The notes under the pieces were generated by a model, which did not search any database, was not told where the DNA came from, and saw only the letters and a program-made list of their open reading frames with translations. Of a DNA stretch of 64,000 nucleotides, positions 1 to 10,022 are shown piece after piece; the stretch's first letter is position 1; each line of letters begins with the position of its first letter. The DNA lies in NCBI GenBank assembly GCA_007692455.1, contig RECC01000060.1, forward strand, positions 37,416-101,415, read 5' to 3'. The stretch is from Alkalibacterium sp. (GTDB lineage Bacteria > Bacillota > Bacilli > Lactobacillales > Carnobacteriaceae_A). The position numbers were made by a program, and so were the translations under genes.

Positions 1-1466
1 ACCAGGCAATTGAAGCGAAAGAAAATGTAGAGATTCAAAAAGAATCAAAAACAATGGCAACAATCACTTTCCAGAACTACTTCCGTATGTACAAAAAGCT
101 GTCCGGTATGACGGGTACAGCTAAAACTGAAGAAGAAGAGTTCAGAGAAATCTATAACATGAACGTTGTCGCCATTCCAACTAACCGTCCGCTTATTCGT
201 GACGACCGTGATGACTTGCTTTACCCGACACTTGAGAGCAAGTTCAATGCTGTTGTAGACGACATCAAAGAGCGACATGAAAAAGGTCAGCCGATTCTTG
301 TGGGTACGGTTGCTGTTGAGACATCTGAAGTAATCAGCAGTCTGTTGAAAAAAGCAAATATCCCGCATGAAGTGCTGAATGCGAAGAACCACTTCAGAGA
401 AGCTGAAATCGTGGTTAACGCAGGACAGCCTGGCGTTGTCACTATTGCTACTAACATGGCCGGACGAGGAACCGATATTAAATTGGGACCTGGAGTGAAA
501 GAAGCCGGAGGACTGGCCGTTATCGGTACAGAACGTCATGAATCAAGACGTATTGACAACCAGCTGAGAGGACGTTCGGGGCGTCAGGGAGATCCTGGTG
601 TATCCCAGTTCTATCTTTCTCTGGAAGATGATTTGATGAAGCGTTTCGGCTCAGAACGTATTCGCATGGTTTTGGAACAGCTGAAGATTGCAGAAGATGA
701 TGCAGTTATTCAGAGCAGAATGATCAGTCGTCAAGTTGAATCTGCACAAAAACGTGTAGAAGGTAATAACTATGACACCAGACGAAATGTTTTAAAATAT
801 GATGACGTCATGAGAGAACAGCGTGAAGTTATTTACTCTCAACGTCAGGAAGTCATCATGGAAACAGAATCGCTTAATTACGTTACGATTCCAATGATTA
901 GACGTACAATTGAACGAACTGTTCAGATTAATACCCAGCAGGAAGATTCGTCTAAGTGGAATCTTTCCCTTATTGAAGAATTTGCGCATACAGTCCTTGT
1001 TCACCCAGATGATTTAAGTATTGATGACTTGAAAGGTAAATCATCTAAAGAGATTGAAAATATGCTGGTTGATTTGGCCAAGTCAAACTATGAAGAAAAA
1101 ACTGGACAGTTAAATGGTCTGGATCAGGTTCTAGAATTCGAAAAAGTTGTTATTCTTCGAGTGGTCGACCGTAAATGGACAGACCATATTGACCAGATGG
1201 ATCAGCTGAGACAAGGTATCGGATTGAGATCGTACGGTCAGTTTAACCCGCTGACTGAGTATCAGCAGGAAGGATTCACTTTATTCGAAGAAATGATAGG
1301 CGAAATCGAATACGAAGTGACTCGACTACTGATGAAATCTCAAATCAGACAAAACCTGCAGCGCGAGCAGACTACACCTAATGGTGGAAAGAAACAACAG
1401 GTGCGTCGCAAAAATGAAAAACCATCATACTCTCACGATGAAGAAACAACGACGAGAATGGGATAA
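1..1466 (+). CDS. secA: Preprotein translocase subunit SecA, C-terminal part (5' truncated by window edge)
   Basis: Frame is open from base 3 ([40 protein letters not shown]...); SecA motifs [13 protein letters not shown] and [14 protein letters not shown]-like; the ATG at 54 is internal. Confidence 0.97.
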   Translation, partial: QAIEAKENVEIQKESKTMATITFQNYFRMYKKLSGMTGTAKTEEEEFREIYNMNVVAIPTNRPLIRDDRDDLLYPTLESKFNAVVDDIKERHEKGQPILVGTVAVETSEVISSLLKKANIPHEVLNAKNHFREAEIVVNAGQPGVVTIATNMAGRGTDIKLGPGVKEAGGLAVIGTERHESRRIDNQLRGRSGRQGDPGVSQFYLSLEDDLMKRFGSERIRMVLEQLKIAEDDAVIQSRMISRQVESAQKRVEGNNYDTRRNVLKYDDVMREQREVIYSQRQEVIMETESLNYVTIPMIRRTIERTVQINTQQEDSSKWNLSLIEEFAHTVLVHPDDLSIDDLKGKSSKEIENMLVDLAKSNYEEKTGQLNGLDQVLEFEKVVILRVVDRKWTDHIDQMDQLRQGIGLRSYGQFNPLTEYQQEGFTLFEEMIGEIEYEVTRLLMKSQIRQNLQREQTTPNGGKKQQVRRKNEKPSYSHDEETTTRMG

Positions 1467-1481
1467 TAAGCATAGCTTTCA

Positions 1482-1511
1482 GAAGGAACGGATTTTAAAT
1501 CTGTTCCTTTT
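1482..1511 (+). terminator. Hairpin after secA, possible terminator
   Basis: aaggaacgga-ttttaaa-tctgttcctttt inverted repeat followed by Ts. Confidence 0.5.
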
Positions 1512-1536
1512 GCTTAGCTAAAAATGGAGGAAAATA

Positions 1537-2638
1537 ATGGAAATAAGTGAAATAAACCAAAAATTATCATCAGCTAGAGAAAAACTTGAAGACTTCAGGG
1601 GGTCTCTTTGACTTAGAGACAATGGAAACAGATATTGCAGAATATGATCACATGATGGCCGATCCTGAGTTCTGGAATAATCAGGAAACGGCTCAGAAGA
1701 CAATAAAAGAAGCTAATGAAGTTAAAACTGTCTATCAGAATTTTCAATCCATTCAAAATAATATTGAAGAAATAGAGCTATTGCTTGAAATGCATCGTGA
1801 CGAACCGGATGATGCGATTAAAAGTGAAATGGTTGCAAACTTATCAGAGCTAACTGAACAGATAGAAACATTTGAACTGGAGATGCTGTTAAGTGACCCT
1901 TACGATAACAGTAACGCTATTCTGGAGCTTCACCCGGGTGCCGGCGGGACCGAGTCTCAGGACTGGGGAGAGATGCTGTACCGCATGTATACCAGGTGGT
2001 TTGATAAGAAAGGCTTCACTTATGAAGTACTGGACTATCAAAACGGAGACGAAGCAGGCATAAAAAGTGTGACCTTACTGGTTAAAGGACTTCATGCTTA
2101 TGGCATGCTTAAAGCTGAAAAGGGTGTTCACCGACTGGTTCGGATATCACCGTTTGATTCCAGTGGAAGACGTCATACCTCTTTCGTCTCAGTCGATGTA
2201 ATTCCTGAAATAGATGAGGACATTGACATTACAATCAATCCTGATGACATTCGTGTAGACACATTTCGGGCAAGCGGTGCCGGTGGACAGCATATTAACA
2301 AAACAGAATCTGCTGTCCGCATAACGCACAGGGAAACTGGCCTGGTGGCTTCCAGTCAGGCTGGCCGATCTCAGCTCGCTAACCGTGAGCAGGCGATGAA
2401 CATGCTGAAAGCCAAGCTATATCAGAAACAGGTGGAAGAGCAGCAGAAAGAAATGGCTGAAATAAGAGGCGAGCAGAAAGAAATTGGCTGGGGTTCACAA
2501 ATCCGCTCTTATGTTTTCCATCCCTACTCAATGGTTAAAGACCACAGAACTGATAAAGAAACTGGGAATACAGACGCTGTTATGGATGGAGACATTGATG
2601 AGTTTATAGAAGCCTATCTGCGACTGACCATGAGTTAA
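1537..2638 (+). CDS. prfB: Peptide chain release factor 2 with +1 programmed frameshift (join 1537..1608, 1610..2638)
   Basis: ATG at 1537 with upstream ggagg gives [24 protein letters not shown], then in-frame TGA at 1609 preceded by AGGGGG...CTT; +1 frame continues DLETMETD...; GGQ motif in [18 protein letters not shown]. Confidence 0.96.
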
Positions 2639-3210
2639 AAAGTGTAATTATGCAACTTAAGGATGAATATGCAAAAAAGAAACCGCTGAATTACTGGCTG
2701 TTTCTTTTTTTTAGAAATGAGAAAAATGTGCTGTGCATATTAGTAGATGTCAGAAAAAATGCTAACCAAAAAGAGACCTAAATTGCGAAGGCCTTTTGTT
2801 AATATTTATTAATATACCTAAATTAACCTTTCATATTCCAGTGTTAACCGCTTAATTAGCAAGATGTCAAATTTCAGACATAAATATCAGTTCAGGTTTA
2901 ATCAAAAGAGATAGACGTTTGCGTGGTTTTCTTTCCCAATAAATAGAGTTAATTACCAAGTAAAAGATATTCTATTCCCAAATATAACGGAAATATATAA
3001 CCTCTGTGGTTTTTAAAAACATTTTTTCGTTTTTTTTAGCCCGTCAGATATTATTTCTTTAGAAGGCGGTCTCGTTTGAAACAATATTGTAATTTGTTTA
3101 AAACAGACTTCTGTATTAGCAATGATATACTGTTTAAAGTAAGAAATACCTTAGAGTCATGCGTGTTCTGGCTTGAGAACGTAAATTTAAAACAGATAGG
3201 TGATTATTAA

Positions 3211-3897
3211 ATGATTGAAATGACTAATGTCTATAAAAAATATCCTAATGGCATTACTGCTATCAACGGGTTGGACGTAAGGATTGATCAGGGCGATTTT
3301 GTTTATGTAGTAGGCCCCAGTGGCGCAGGTAAATCTACATTCATCAAAATGATTTATAGAGAAGAAGTACCGACCAAAGGTACAGTAAAAGTAGGAGACT
3401 TTGATCTGGTTAATTTGAAAGCCAAGAAAGTGCCTTATTTAAGACGTTTTGTAGGAGTGGTTTACCAGGACTTCAAACTTCTGCCGCGACTGACTGTTTT
3501 TGAAAATGTCGCTTACGCTATGCAAGTGGTCGGAAAGAAACCTAAGCAGATTCAAAAGCGTGTCCTTGAAGTGCTTGAGCTTGTAGGCCTTAAACATAAA
3601 GTTCGCATGTTCCCGAATGAACTGTCAGGTGGAGAACAGCAGCGTGTGGCCATTGCTCGTGCGATAGCCAATATGCCGAGAGTCCTGATTGCCGATGAGC
3701 CGACGGGTAACCTTGATCCGGAAACTGCTTGGGGAATTATGGATGTACTGGAAGAAATTAACAATCAGGGAACGACAATTATTATGGCAACACATAACAG
3801 CGATATAGTAAACCGTGTGAGACACCGTGTATTGGCAGTAGAAAATGGCCGTATCGCTCGAGATCAAGAGGAGGGCCTATACGAATATGAAGGCTAG
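3211..3897 (+). CDS. ftsE: Cell division ATP-binding protein FtsE
   Basis: Walker [24 protein letters not shown] signature; followed by ftsX. Confidence 0.96.
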   Translation: MIEMTNVYKKYPNGITAINGLDVRIDQGDFVYVVGPSGAGKSTFIKMIYREEVPTKGTVKVGDFDLVNLKAKKVPYLRRFVGVVYQDFKLLPRLTVFENVAYAMQVVGKKPKQIQKRVLEVLELVGLKHKVRMFPNELSGGEQQRVAIARAIANMPRVLIADEPTGNLDPETAWGIMDVLEEINNQGTTIIMATHNSDIVNRVRHRVLAVENGRIARDQEEGLYEYEG

Positions 3898-4774
3898 AAC
3901 AATCTGGAGACATATTAAAGAGTCTTTTAAAAGCATTAAACGAAATGGTTGGATGAGTCTGGCGGCAGTCAGTGCAGTTGCTGTGACTTTACTGCTGGTT
4001 GGTAGTTTTATAGCAATTTTACTGAACGTCAATAAACTGGCTTCAGACGTGGAAGAAGATGTCAGTGTACGTGTTTACATTGATTTGGCAGCCGAAGAAG
4101 AAGATCAGGAAGCACTTCAGGAAAATCTTGAAGAAATTGAAGATGTAGAATTAGTCGTTTATTCCAGTCGGGATGAAGAATTAAGCCAGGTAATCGGAAG
4201 CTACGGAGATGAATTTGGACTGTTTGATGGTGATGATAATCCCCTCCATGATGTCTTTATTCTTAATACCAGCGCTCCTGAGGCGACTGCAGAAGTAGCC
4301 GATCAGGCGGAAGACTTGAATTATGTAGCTGATGTCAATTACGGTGGAGCGACAGCGGATCGATTGTTCGAAGTTATGGAAACAGTCAGAAATGTTGGAG
4401 CAGTTATTATAGTTGCCCTGATTTTCACAGCTGTCTTCCTCATAGCTAACACAATCAGAATTACTATCTTTTCACGAAAAACTGAAATTGAGATTATGAA
4501 ACTTGTAGGGGCCACAAACTGGTTCATCAGATGGCCGTTCCTTATTGAAGGGGCTTTGATCGGATTTATAGGTGCTCTGATTCCAGTATCCATCATTTCC
4601 TATATTTATCTAAGCGGATTTGATACCATGATGAGTTACTTGTCTGGCACATATTTCGCCTTACTGCCACCTAATCCTTTCCTTATTCAAATTGTAGCGT
4701 TACTTCTTGCAATAGGAATTGGAATCGGCGGCTTCGGATCAGCATTATCCATTAGAAAGTTTTTAAAAGTATAA
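3845..4774 (+). CDS. ftsX: Cell division protein FtsX (true start probably the ATG at 3887, [24 protein letters not shown])
   Basis: FtsX-like N-terminus, four TM segments, directly downstream of ftsE; the upstream part of the ORF overlaps ftsE. Confidence 0.93.
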   Translation: MAVSLEIKRRAYTNMKARTIWRHIKESFKSIKRNGWMSLAAVSAVAVTLLLVGSFIAILLNVNKLASDVEEDVSVRVYIDLAAEEEDQEALQENLEEIEDVELVVYSSRDEELSQVIGSYGDEFGLFDGDDNPLHDVFILNTSAPEATAEVADQAEDLNYVADVNYGGATADRLFEVMETVRNVGAVIIVALIFTAVFLIANTIRITIFSRKTEIEIMKLVGATNWFIRWPFLIEGALIGFIGALIPVSIISYIYLSGFDTMMSYLSGTYFALLPPNPFLIQIVALLLAIGIGIGGFGSALSIRKFLKV

Positions 4775-4852
4775 CAAAGCTTAACACTGAAGAGAGGGTT
4801 CTCCCTCTCTTATACATATAAAAATAGAATAGCAGGAAGAAGGCAGACAGAC

Positions 4853-6007
4853 GTGGATTTCAAGAAAAGACTGATGATAATCACTGTAGTAAGCATAAGT
4901 GGACTTGCCGGTTTGACAGTAACTCCTTATCATTCAAGTGCAGCACCTTTAACAGAAGGCAGTCATTCAGAGAGAATGAGCAGTCTGACTGAAAAAGAAA
5001 GTGATGCAGAAGAGCAGATTGGTTTAATTGCAGAAATGATAAAAGAAACAGAAAATGAAGCTGATAAGCTTGTAATGAAACTTGAGCATACAACAGATGA
5101 ACTCGAAGACATTAGAACTGAAATCGAAACTGTTTCAGCTACAGTGACTAAAAGAGAATCAAAGTTACAGGCTCAAGCACGAGCTGTGCAGGTTGCTGGT
5201 CAGTCAAGCAACATACTTCGCTTTTTGATGGAATCTGAGTCCTTGAGTGATGTTCTGGGCAGAATCGATGTAGTTAGCACTCTGGTATCTGCGAATCAGA
5301 ATTTAATTACTATACAGTTAGAGGATATGGAGACCATTCAGCTTAGAGAACGCGATTTACTTGAGAAGCAGGAAGAACAATTTTTACTAGCCGCACAACT
5401 AGAAAATTCAAAAATGACCCTCGAAGAACAAATGGCGGTACAGGAATCACTAATTGCCTCAATTGCTTTAGAGAGGTCAGAACTAACTGAAGAACGAGAA
5501 AGCCTGTTAGCCCAGCAACAGGAACGCCAACGGATATCAGAAGAAATGCAATCAGCACGAACAGAAGCAGAATCTACTTCTAGCATAACTGTCTCGAGTG
5601 AATCGGAAGAGGAAAATAGTGTCAGCCTTTCTTCTTCTGAAAGTCAGACGCAAACGAGCGGGGTGGTTTCTGTGGCTCATGGGCTGACCGGTTCACCTTA
5701 TTCATTTTCTGGTACATCCCCAGTTGGGTTTGACTGCTCAGGGTATACACAGTTTGTATTTCAACGTTCAGGCCGTTCCATTCCACGTACAGCAGCAGCT
5801 CAGTTTGGAGCGAGCAGTCGACTGTCCCAATCTGAAGCAAGGCCTGGAGATTTAATTTTCTTCAATCAGTCTGGATCAATCGATCATGTTGGTATTTATC
5901 TGGGCGGAGGTCGCTTTATTGGATCACAGACTTCAACAGGGGTTGCGGTTGCATCTTTTACATCTGGATACTGGTCCAATTATGTAGCCGGCTTTGGCCG
6001 TCCTTAA
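4853..6007 (+). CDS. Secreted peptidoglycan hydrolase: coiled coil plus C-terminal NlpC/P60 domain (CwlO/PcsB-like)
   Basis: Signal-peptide-like N-terminus, long coiled coil, C-terminal GFDCSGYTQFVF / RPGDLIFF / DHVGIYLGGGRFIG motifs; adjacent to ftsEX. Confidence 0.9.
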   Translation: MDFKKRLMIITVVSISGLAGLTVTPYHSSAAPLTEGSHSERMSSLTEKESDAEEQIGLIAEMIKETENEADKLVMKLEHTTDELEDIRTEIETVSATVTKRESKLQAQARAVQVAGQSSNILRFLMESESLSDVLGRIDVVSTLVSANQNLITIQLEDMETIQLRERDLLEKQEEQFLLAAQLENSKMTLEEQMAVQESLIASIALERSELTEERESLLAQQQERQRISEEMQSARTEAESTSSITVSSESEEENSVSLSSSESQTQTSGVVSVAHGLTGSPYSFSGTSPVGFDCSGYTQFVFQRSGRSIPRTAAAQFGASSRLSQSEARPGDLIFFNQSGSIDHVGIYLGGGRFIGSQTSTGVAVASFTSGYWSNYVAGFGRP

Positions 6008-6021
6008 AAAAATAGCAAACC

Positions 6022-6060
6022 AAAAACTTACATGGCAGACTACTGACATGTAAGTTTTTT
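6022..6060 (+). terminator. Intrinsic terminator
   Basis: aaaaacttacatg ... catgtaagtttttt. Confidence 0.85.
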
Positions 6061-6249
6061 CTTTAAACGCTTAGTCATTTCTATTGCAACCGACAGGGAA
6101 GTAACAGAAAAATCTTCAGCAATATACCAATACGGTTTGGTATGAATGAACGGAAAGCTTCACAGTAACGAAAAAATGAAATGGGCTTATTTTTAAAGCT
6201 TTATTCTCCAGCAACTATGGTAAAATAATAAGGAAAGATATCGGAAAGG

Positions 6250-7461
6250 ATGACATTCATGACCATTGTTCAAAATGCTCTTCTCGCATTACTTTTATAC
6301 ATAGTACAGCCTACGTTTATTATTGGTGTGCTGCTTTTATTTTTATCAGTTAATAGACGCTTTGCCTATTCACGCCGACAATTAAGGACCAGTATCTATA
6401 AAGAGCGTTATGAATACAAACGCTTCTTTTTATGGGGAATTATTCCCGGACTGCTTCTGTCAATCGTTTCGGTTATTGCCGGCCTGCCGGTCACTATCGA
6501 CTGGCTGATTGCCTATCAGATTGTTACCCTGCTGCTGCTGGGATTTGGTTTTCGTTTTATCCATCCTATTTTTACTTTTTCATTGTCAGCGTTAGGTCTG
6601 CTTGCCTTAGGACAATTCATTTCTTATAGTGAACCCGTGACAACAGTTCTTAATATCTGGAATTCTCCCTTTGCCGGGGATGAACTTGTATCCTTCCAAG
6701 GTTTGCGTCCGATTTTTGTGTTAGCAGTACTCGTTTTACTGAGTACGATTTTGACTCTCCATTTAGGGAAAATGACTCAGTTCACCCCACGCTTTTTAAA
6801 GACAAAGAGAGGGAAATTAGTAGCCCGTTACCGTATGACGCCTTTTTGGCTGCTGCCGCTATTGGTCATTGTACCGGGAGAGACATTTACACAACTGTTT
6901 GACTGGTGGCCTGTTTTCACTATCGGCAGTCAAAGTTACTCATTCCTCCTTGTTCCTGTTTTATTAGGATTCAGGTACACTGTTCAGGCTCAAATGCCTA
7001 CTCAGGCTAAAAATATGATGCTGAAAGACTTTATTTATTTAGGTGCAATAAGTGTGTTGCTGTTTGCCTTAACCTTCTGGCAGATAGAATTTGCCGCAGC
7101 CGGATTATTTGTTCTGCTGGTTGGAGGGATTGCGGTGTTATACAGACACAGGCTTAGAGAAAGAAAATGGAATTTCCGATTTGGACCAGCTGAAGAAGGA
7201 CTGCGTGTAGTAGCGGTGAAACCTAATAGTCCGGCTGAAAAAATGTCTCTAGAAATTGGAGACGTTATTCTTGAAGCCAATCAGACACAGTTGACGTCAG
7301 TAGATGATTTAACTGAGTCCCTCTTTCTTAACCGTACTTACTGCAAATTAAAAATTAAACGCATTGACGGTGAACTGGTTATGACTGAAACAAGTATCTA
7401 TGAGGATGATGCGCATGATTTAGGCCTTGTGGTTCTGGAAGAAATAGAAGTCGTGAAATAA
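6250..7461 (+). CDS. Multi-TM membrane protein with C-terminal PDZ domain, MinJ-like
   Basis: Many hydrophobic segments then PDZ-like VVAVKPNSPAEKMSLEIGDVILEANQTQL; position downstream of ftsEX as in B. subtilis. Confidence 0.75.
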   Translation: MTFMTIVQNALLALLLYIVQPTFIIGVLLLFLSVNRRFAYSRRQLRTSIYKERYEYKRFFLWGIIPGLLLSIVSVIAGLPVTIDWLIAYQIVTLLLLGFGFRFIHPIFTFSLSALGLLALGQFISYSEPVTTVLNIWNSPFAGDELVSFQGLRPIFVLAVLVLLSTILTLHLGKMTQFTPRFLKTKRGKLVARYRMTPFWLLPLLVIVPGETFTQLFDWWPVFTIGSQSYSFLLVPVLLGFRYTVQAQMPTQAKNMMLKDFIYLGAISVLLFALTFWQIEFAAAGLFVLLVGGIAVLYRHRLRERKWNFRFGPAEEGLRVVAVKPNSPAEKMSLEIGDVILEANQTQLTSVDDLTESLFLNRTYCKLKIKRIDGELVMTETSIYEDDAHDLGLVVLEEIEVVK

Positions 7462-7494
7462 TATATGTAGTGACTATTTAATAGTTTTCTTATT

Positions 7495-7550
7495 AAAAGC
7501 ATGTTCTTGCTTCAGCAGTAGATTAAGCTGAAGCAAGAACGTGCTTTTTT
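7495..7550 (+). terminator. Strong intrinsic terminator
   Basis: aaaagcatgttcttgcttcagc ... gctgaagcaagaacgtgctttttt. Confidence 0.9.
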
Positions 7551-7670
7551 ACGTATCTGTTGTTACAAAAAGTAAAATCTCAAAGTGAAAAGTAGAATTA
7601 ACAGATAATAACATCATCTAGTCCCAGTTGCTTTCCCAGCTATTGACTTCGTGTTTATACATGATAATAT

Positions 7671-7682
7671 TTACATATGTAA
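7671..7682. promoter_or_regulatory. Palindrome TTACATATGTAA upstream of the ArsR-family gene, candidate autoregulatory operator
   Basis: Perfect 12-bp palindrome about 30 bp upstream of the arsR-like start, next to a TTGACT box. Confidence 0.4.
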
Positions 7683-7713
7683 GAAGTTCAATATATAGTA
7701 AAGGGTGAACTAT

Positions 7714-8016
7714 ATGGAAAGCCATGAAACATCTATCAAACAGGCAGCCGAATTGTTTAAAGCTATCAGTGATCCTGGCCGATTGGAAATAGTTACTGTC
7801 CTGGAAAAAGAGCCACTCAGCGTGACACGTTTATCAATAGTGCTGGGAAGAGAACAGTCAACTTTATCCCATCAACTGAGAATTTTAAAGAAGGCCAGAA
7901 TTGTTGTATCCAGAAAAGAAGGGAAGAAAAGAATTTATTCCCTTTCGGATAATCATATGCATTCTATTGTGAGACAAGTTCTTTCTCATGTAAATGAAAA
8001 GAGGGAAGACCTATGA
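7714..8016 (+). CDS. ArsR/SmtB-family transcriptional regulator
   Basis: wHTH: AISDPGRLEIVTVLEKEPLSVTRLSIVLGREQSTLSHQLRILKKARIVVSRKEGKKRIYSL; aaaggg SD before ATG 7714. Confidence 0.92.
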   Translation: MESHETSIKQAAELFKAISDPGRLEIVTVLEKEPLSVTRLSIVLGREQSTLSHQLRILKKARIVVSRKEGKKRIYSLSDNHMHSIVRQVLSHVNEKREDL

Positions 8017-9134
8017 TTGACTATTCAGTAAGAGGGATGCATTGCCTGGATTGTGCTGGAAATCTCGAAAAGAAACTGCAATCCAGCTACCCTGAGGGGA
8101 AGGTTTCAATTGATTACAAACATAAAAAGCTTATAATTGACAGCTCTATTTCTAACCTGCCTAAAATAAAAAAGATTCTTGAATTTGAAAAAATTGTAGT
8201 AGTCGAAGGCGAAACGGAGGATGAAAAATCTGAGGATGATTCAGAGCACCACCATGGTCTGTCTCGAACCGTTTTAGAGGGAGATACCACGAGAAAAATA
8301 GCTCTGGTCTTTTATTTGAATCTCTTCTTTGCGCTCATCGAATTTATTTTCGGCTTCCTGTTTAACAGTATGGCTATAGTCAGTGATGCTGTTCACGATT
8401 TGGGAGATGCTTTTTCAGTAGGGGCTGCAGGCTATTTCCACAAACTCTCCACTAAAGAAGCAAATGATCAGTACAGTTTTGGACATCAACGCTTTTCTCT
8501 GCTGGGAGCATTGCTGACGTCAGGTGTACTTTTCGGCGGGGCTGGTCTGGTTATTTTTCACTCCTTCTTCCGTGTTCTGAATCCGGAACCTGTTAATTAT
8601 CAGGGGATGCTCTGGTTGTCTTTGGCTGCTATAGCTGCCAACGGCTTTTCAGCTTGGTTAATGAGCAAAGGAAAATCTAAAACCGAAAACCTTTTAAATC
8701 TTCACATGCTGGAAGATTTGCTGGGATGGATAGGCGTACTCATCGTCAGTGGGATCCTCCATTTTACGGACTGGTATGTATTGGACCCGCTCCTCTCCAT
8801 AGCTGTAGCCATCTTTATCCTAGTCAGAACATGGCCGCTGTTTAAAGAAACGGTAGAAATATTTCTTGAAGCAACACCTCACTCGGTGTCCAGACAAGCT
8901 ATCGAAGATGAAATATGCTCATTGCCAGCAGTATCTAACCTATCTCATCTGCATATATGGTCTATTGATGGAAACGAACATGCGCTGACAGTGACAGTGA
9001 GTACAGATAATTCCGAAGTTATTGAACAGGAGAAGCTGAAGGAAGCGATTCGCAGAAAACTCATTGATCATTCAATTACACATTCAACCATTGAAATTGT
9101 ATACGATCCGGAGTACTTCCTTATAAATAATTGA
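8013..9134 (+). CDS. Cation diffusion facilitator family transporter with N-terminal HMA-like metal-binding domain
   Basis: N-term VRGMHCLDCAGNLEKKL (GMxCxxC); then CDF core with AIVSDAVHDLGDAFSVG; start overlaps the stop of the ArsR gene (ATGA). Confidence 0.9.
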   Translation: MIDYSVRGMHCLDCAGNLEKKLQSSYPEGKVSIDYKHKKLIIDSSISNLPKIKKILEFEKIVVVEGETEDEKSEDDSEHHHGLSRTVLEGDTTRKIALVFYLNLFFALIEFIFGFLFNSMAIVSDAVHDLGDAFSVGAAGYFHKLSTKEANDQYSFGHQRFSLLGALLTSGVLFGGAGLVIFHSFFRVLNPEPVNYQGMLWLSLAAIAANGFSAWLMSKGKSKTENLLNLHMLEDLLGWIGVLIVSGILHFTDWYVLDPLLSIAVAIFILVRTWPLFKETVEIFLEATPHSVSRQAIEDEICSLPAVSNLSHLHIWSIDGNEHALTVTVSTDNSEVIEQEKLKEAIRRKLIDHSITHSTIEIVYDPEYFLINN

Positions 9135-9194
9135 AAATATAGTGAATAATTGCTAGTATAAGGTAACTTTAGACATAAAAAGGGGGAAGTTAAA

Positions 9195-9860
9195 ATGGGG
9201 ATGCATGCCTATTTTAAAAGTTTAAGTGATTTGGAAAAGATTTACCGGTGTCCGGGAAAGTTCAAGTATGAAGAGCATTCAGTGGCTGAGCACTCATTTA
9301 AAGTCACTAAAATTGCTCAGTTCTTGGGCACAGTCGAAGAATTGAATGGGAATGAAGTAAATTGGAAAGCTTTGTACGAAAAAGCGCTGAACCATGACTA
9401 TTCAGAAATATTTATCGGTGATATTAAAACACCCGTAAAATATGCGGACCCGGATTTAAGAGAACGCTTGGCACATGTGGAGGAAACAATGACCCATCAC
9501 TTTATCGAAGAAGAAATACCTGAACAATTCCGGGCCATTTATTATGACCGACTAAAGGAAGGTAAAGATGGGACGTTGGAAGGGAAAATCTTATCTGTGG
9601 CCGATAAGGTCGATTTGCTCTATGAATCATTCGGGGAGATTCAAAAAGGTAACCCAGAACGTCTCTTTACAGAAATCTACCAGGAATCGCTGGATACGAT
9701 TCTGGAATTCAAGGAACTGGCATCTGTTCAGTACTTTTTAACTGAAATCCTGCCTGACTTATTGAGTGGAGAGTTCACCAATCAGGAAGAACTTGAGAAA
9801 TTATCGGAAAAAATTCTGAAGCGTCATAAGATAGAACAGACATTCGCTTTAGATGGGTAG
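9195..9860 (+). CDS. HD-domain protein, YfbR-like 5'-nucleotidase
   Basis: EHSVAEHSFKVTKIA ... ALNHDYSEIFIGDIKTPVKYA ... ADKVDLLYE. Confidence 0.85.
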   Translation: MGMHAYFKSLSDLEKIYRCPGKFKYEEHSVAEHSFKVTKIAQFLGTVEELNGNEVNWKALYEKALNHDYSEIFIGDIKTPVKYADPDLRERLAHVEETMTHHFIEEEIPEQFRAIYYDRLKEGKDGTLEGKILSVADKVDLLYESFGEIQKGNPERLFTEIYQESLDTILEFKELASVQYFLTEILPDLLSGEFTNQEELEKLSEKILKRHKIEQTFALDG

Positions 9861-9884
9861 TTGTGCTATAATTAAACATCGGTT

Positions 9885-9914
9885 AAAAGGAAAGAGTCTG
9901 ACTCTTTCCTTTTA
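9885..9914 (+). terminator. Intrinsic terminator
   Basis: aaaaggaaagagtc-t-gactctttcctttt near-perfect palindrome. Confidence 0.85.
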
Positions 9915-10022
9915 ATTTACCCTTGTTAAATGTGTTTAAGTCGAATAAATCAGCTAAAAAACGTACAATAAGAGTGACGAAGAATCATACTCACAAGAAA
10001 CTTTATAAAGGTAGGAATTATA

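Noticed and set aside
45-539. 164-aa antisense ORF inside secA
   Set aside because: Overlaps conserved secA coding sequence; shadow ORF with no recognisable domain. The same applies to most minus-strand ORFs listed inside uvrA, prfB, yvlB, tex, the ABC genes and others.
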